Of a stretch of 64,000 bases of DNA, positions 62,461 to 64,000 are shown one piece after another. A program made the translations under genes and the position numbers. The stretch covers positions 165,313-229,312 of the forward strand of contig JAKUPL010000005.1 of NCBI GenBank assembly GCA_022449455.1. Reading direction: 5' to 3'. Numbering within the stretch: position 1 is the stretch's first letter; every line of letters begins with the position of its first letter. Source of the DNA: Alcanivorax sp. (GTDB lineage: Bacteria; Pseudomonadota; Gammaproteobacteria; Pseudomonadales; Alcanivoracaceae). The notes under the pieces are model-generated. The model worked only from the letters and a program-made list of their open reading frames with translations, was not told the DNA's origin and did no database searches.

Positions 62461-62474
62461 TTCCCGATCGGTAT
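62461..62474. promoter_or_regulatory. HipB operator 3
   Basis: TTCCCGATCGGTAT is, on the other strand, ATACCGATCGGGAA, identical to operator 2 in 13 of 14 bases but inverted. It lies close to the 3' end of the SDR gene (62481), 49 bases from operator 2. Confidence 0.7.
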
Positions 62475-62480
62475 CATCGC

Positions 62481-63160
62481 TTACCAGGGCAGTACGCTGC
62501 CGTCGGAGTGCCAGAAGGTGCCGGTGTTGCCCAGGTTTAGCTCGTCCATGCGCTGCACCAGGCGGTGGGCGGCCTGCTCGGCGGTGATGTCGCCGTTGTT
62601 GCCGGTCATATCGGTTTTCACGAAGCCCGGGTGCAGGATCGCCACCGGGATGCCCCGGTCCTTCAGATCCACGGCCAGGGACTTGCCGGCGGCGTTGAGG
62701 CCGGCCTTGCTGACCCGGTAACCGTAGCGGCCGCCGGAGTCGTTGTCCTCGATGGACCCCATGCGCGAGGTCATCAGGCCCACCCGGCTGCTTCGCGCAT
62801 ATTGTCGAGCAGCGCGTGGGTGACGCGCAGCGGCCCCAGGGTGTTCACCTCGAACTGCTGACGCATGGTGTCCAGGTTCAGGTCGTCCAGGGTCTCGTTC
62901 TCCATCATGCCGGCGTTGTTGTAGAGCACGTCCACCGGGGTGTCGGCCAGCTCCTTCTTGAGCGCCGCCACATCCTGGTCCTTGCTCACGTCGTAGCCTT
63001 CCAGCACGCGAATGCCCAGGTCGTGCAGATCCTCGCGGCCTTCCTGGGTGGCCGGGCTACGGCATACGGCGATCACCTGATTGCCGCGTTCCTTCCACAG
63101 TCGTGCCATGTGATAGCCGATACCGCGATTGGCGCCGGTAATGACGATGGTCTGACTCAT
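62481..63160 (-). pseudogene. Short-chain dehydrogenase with a one-base deletion
   Basis: SDR-family oxidoreductase split into two frames. The N-terminal part from 63160 has the cofactor motif ITGANRGIGYHMARLW and LYNNAGMMENE. It runs to NMREA near 62795, then leaves frame. The C-terminal part continues in another frame as SRVGLMTSRMGSIEDNDSGG, with the active-site YRVSKAGLN. One extra base in the GAAGC stretch (about 62789-62795) would restore a single protein of about 226 residues, close to the family length. It is either a recent pseudogene or a sequencing error near the contig end. Both halves otherwise look well conserved. Confidence 0.82.
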
Positions 63161-63371
63161 GACGAATCTCCTTCTTCGTGTCAGTGGATGGTCTTGATCG
63201 ACGTTGCTGGCCATCCAGCCTGGGGACCCGCGCCGGCGGGATCAAACCGGCGGCGGCAATGGCAACACTCTTTTACGTTGCCGGGGCCCTTGTGGCGTAC
63301 CGTTGCGCTCGGCGCCGTGCCGCCGGGTCTGGTACATTCGAGGTCCTTTTCGACACCCACAGGATACGATC

Positions 63372-63845
63372 ATGACCATTGCCGTAGGCGACAAGCTGCC
63401 CGACGTCACCATCAAGACCAACGGCGCCAAAGGCCCCGAGGACCTGTCCACCGGCGACTTCTTCAAAGGCCGCAAGGTGGTGTTGTTCGCGGTGCCGGGC
63501 GCGTTCACGCCGGGCTGTTCCAACACCCACATGCCGGGCTTCGTGGTGAACGCGGACGAGATTCTTGAGAAAGCCGACGCCATCGGCTGCATGGCGGTGA
63601 ACGACGCCTTCGTGATGGGCGCCTGGCAGGACAACCAGAACGCCGAAAAGATCACCATGCTGGCCGACGGCAACGCCGAGTTCACCCGGGCGCTGGGCCT
63701 GGAGCTGGACGCCAGTGGCGCCGGCCTGGGCATCCGCAGCAAGCGCTTCGCGCTGATCGCCAATGACGGCGTGGTGGAGTACCTGGGCGTGGACGCCAAG
63801 GGCGTGGAGGAAAGCAGCGCCGAGACCGTGCTCAAGCACCTCTGA
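63372..63845 (+). CDS. Peroxiredoxin, Prx5 type
   Basis: Thiol peroxidase of 157 residues that reduces peroxides in the cytoplasm. The peroxidatic Cys is C49 in VPGAFTPGCSNTHMPGF, with the Pro, Thr and Cys of the PxxxTxxC motif in place. A second Cys (C73, in AIGCMAVND) is at a position common in Prx5 proteins. No glutaredoxin domain is fused. ACAGGA precedes the start. It is divergent from the SDR gene. Confidence 0.93.
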   Translation: MTIAVGDKLPDVTIKTNGAKGPEDLSTGDFFKGRKVVLFAVPGAFTPGCSNTHMPGFVVNADEILEKADAIGCMAVNDAFVMGAWQDNQNAEKITMLADGNAEFTRALGLELDASGAGLGIRSKRFALIANDGVVEYLGVDAKGVEESSAETVLKHL

Positions 63846-64000
63846 GGCGAATGTTCCGTGCCGGGCACGGACACTGCAGCGGGGCGGGGCCCGCCCCCCG
63901 CCCCCGCCCCCCCCCCGCGGGGGGGGGGGGTGGTTTTGGGGCACCCCCCGGGGGGGGGGGGGCCGCGAAGCGCGGAGGCCGCGGGTGTGTTTTTATATAA
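63846..64000. other. Low-complexity G/C homopolymer tail, probable assembly artefact
   Basis: After the peroxiredoxin stop the sequence turns into runs of C and G up to 13 long (about 63884-63961), then a short GC palindrome and an AT end. No gene or structure is credible here. It looks like a degraded contig end. Confidence 0.8.

Noticed and set aside
1..64000. CRISPR array, tRNA, rRNA or insertion sequence
   Set aside because: No regularly spaced repeats, no tRNA-like cloverleaf with CCA end noticed, no transposase-like protein. The short-word hairpins have no unique spacers between repeats.

Overview
The window is high-GC DNA from a gammaproteobacterium that degrades alkanes. The best fit is an Alcanivorax-type (Alcanivoracaceae) chromosome. 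The reasons are an integral-membrane alkane hydroxylase (alkB, 5.9-7.1 kb), rubredoxin and rubredoxin reductase beside ubiCA (36-39 kb), several TRAP transporters, and a thrB/polA/znu neighbourhood of the kind known from Pseudomonas. Genus is an inference from gene content; no rRNA or tRNA gene is present. The last ~120 bases are G/C homopolymer runs, so the window probably ends at a contig end.

Layout: 0-1.3 kb, a damaged two-component system. 1.3-9.7 kb, quinone oxidoreductase, a large lipoprotein of the penicillin-acylase family, alkB, a MerR regulator and an EphD-like alpha/beta-hydrolase-SDR fusion. 10-17.5 kb, an MscS-type channel, a PF10118 ferritin-like protein divergent from an unknown protein, and a PAS-GGDEF-EAL protein. 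17.7-23.5 kb, uvrD and a 2-oxo-acid-type TRAP system whose binding protein faces its permeases and a YciA thioesterase. 23.7-29.3 kb, the Pho-box-controlled pstSCAB-phoU operon, followed at once by arsR-arsC-acr3 (29.4-31.4 kb). 31.4-33.7 kb, yaeQ and a GDT1-type Mn exporter behind a yybP-ykoY riboswitch, then a TetR regulator and slyX. 33.7-36.1 kb, phoBR with its own Pho box. 36-39.5 kb, ubiCA, rubA, rubB and an SCP2-like protein. 39.5-42.6 kb, two small exported proteins, a MATE pump and a GntR regulator. 42.7-47.6 kb, a TRAP transporter plus a PuuE-like hydrolase and an FAH-family enzyme, tied together by shared GntR-type palindromes. 47.7-50.2 kb, znuBC/znuA around a Zur box. 50.3-57.6 kb, a cellulase-like protein, thrB, an esterase, polA and tpm. 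57.6-62.5 kb, a DUF4160/DUF2442 pair, a DUF3775 protein, a VIT-VWA protein and hipBA with three operators. 62.5-63.8 kb, a frameshifted SDR and a peroxiredoxin.

Two themes stand out. First, four intergenic inverted repeats with arms built from iterated short words (AGTTGAA or ATACAGG types) lie at gene ends; three fill the gap between convergent stop codons almost exactly, and three share a GCGGGCACGGC-type core. They look like one modular family. Second, regulation is readable at many loci: Mn riboswitch, two Pho boxes with the same 10-nt spacing to the -10, a Zur box, ArsR, TetR, GntR and HipB palindromes, and a possible alkB operator. The strongest candidates for an undescribed system are the GntR/TRAP/PuuE-like/FAH catabolic locus and the hairpin family.
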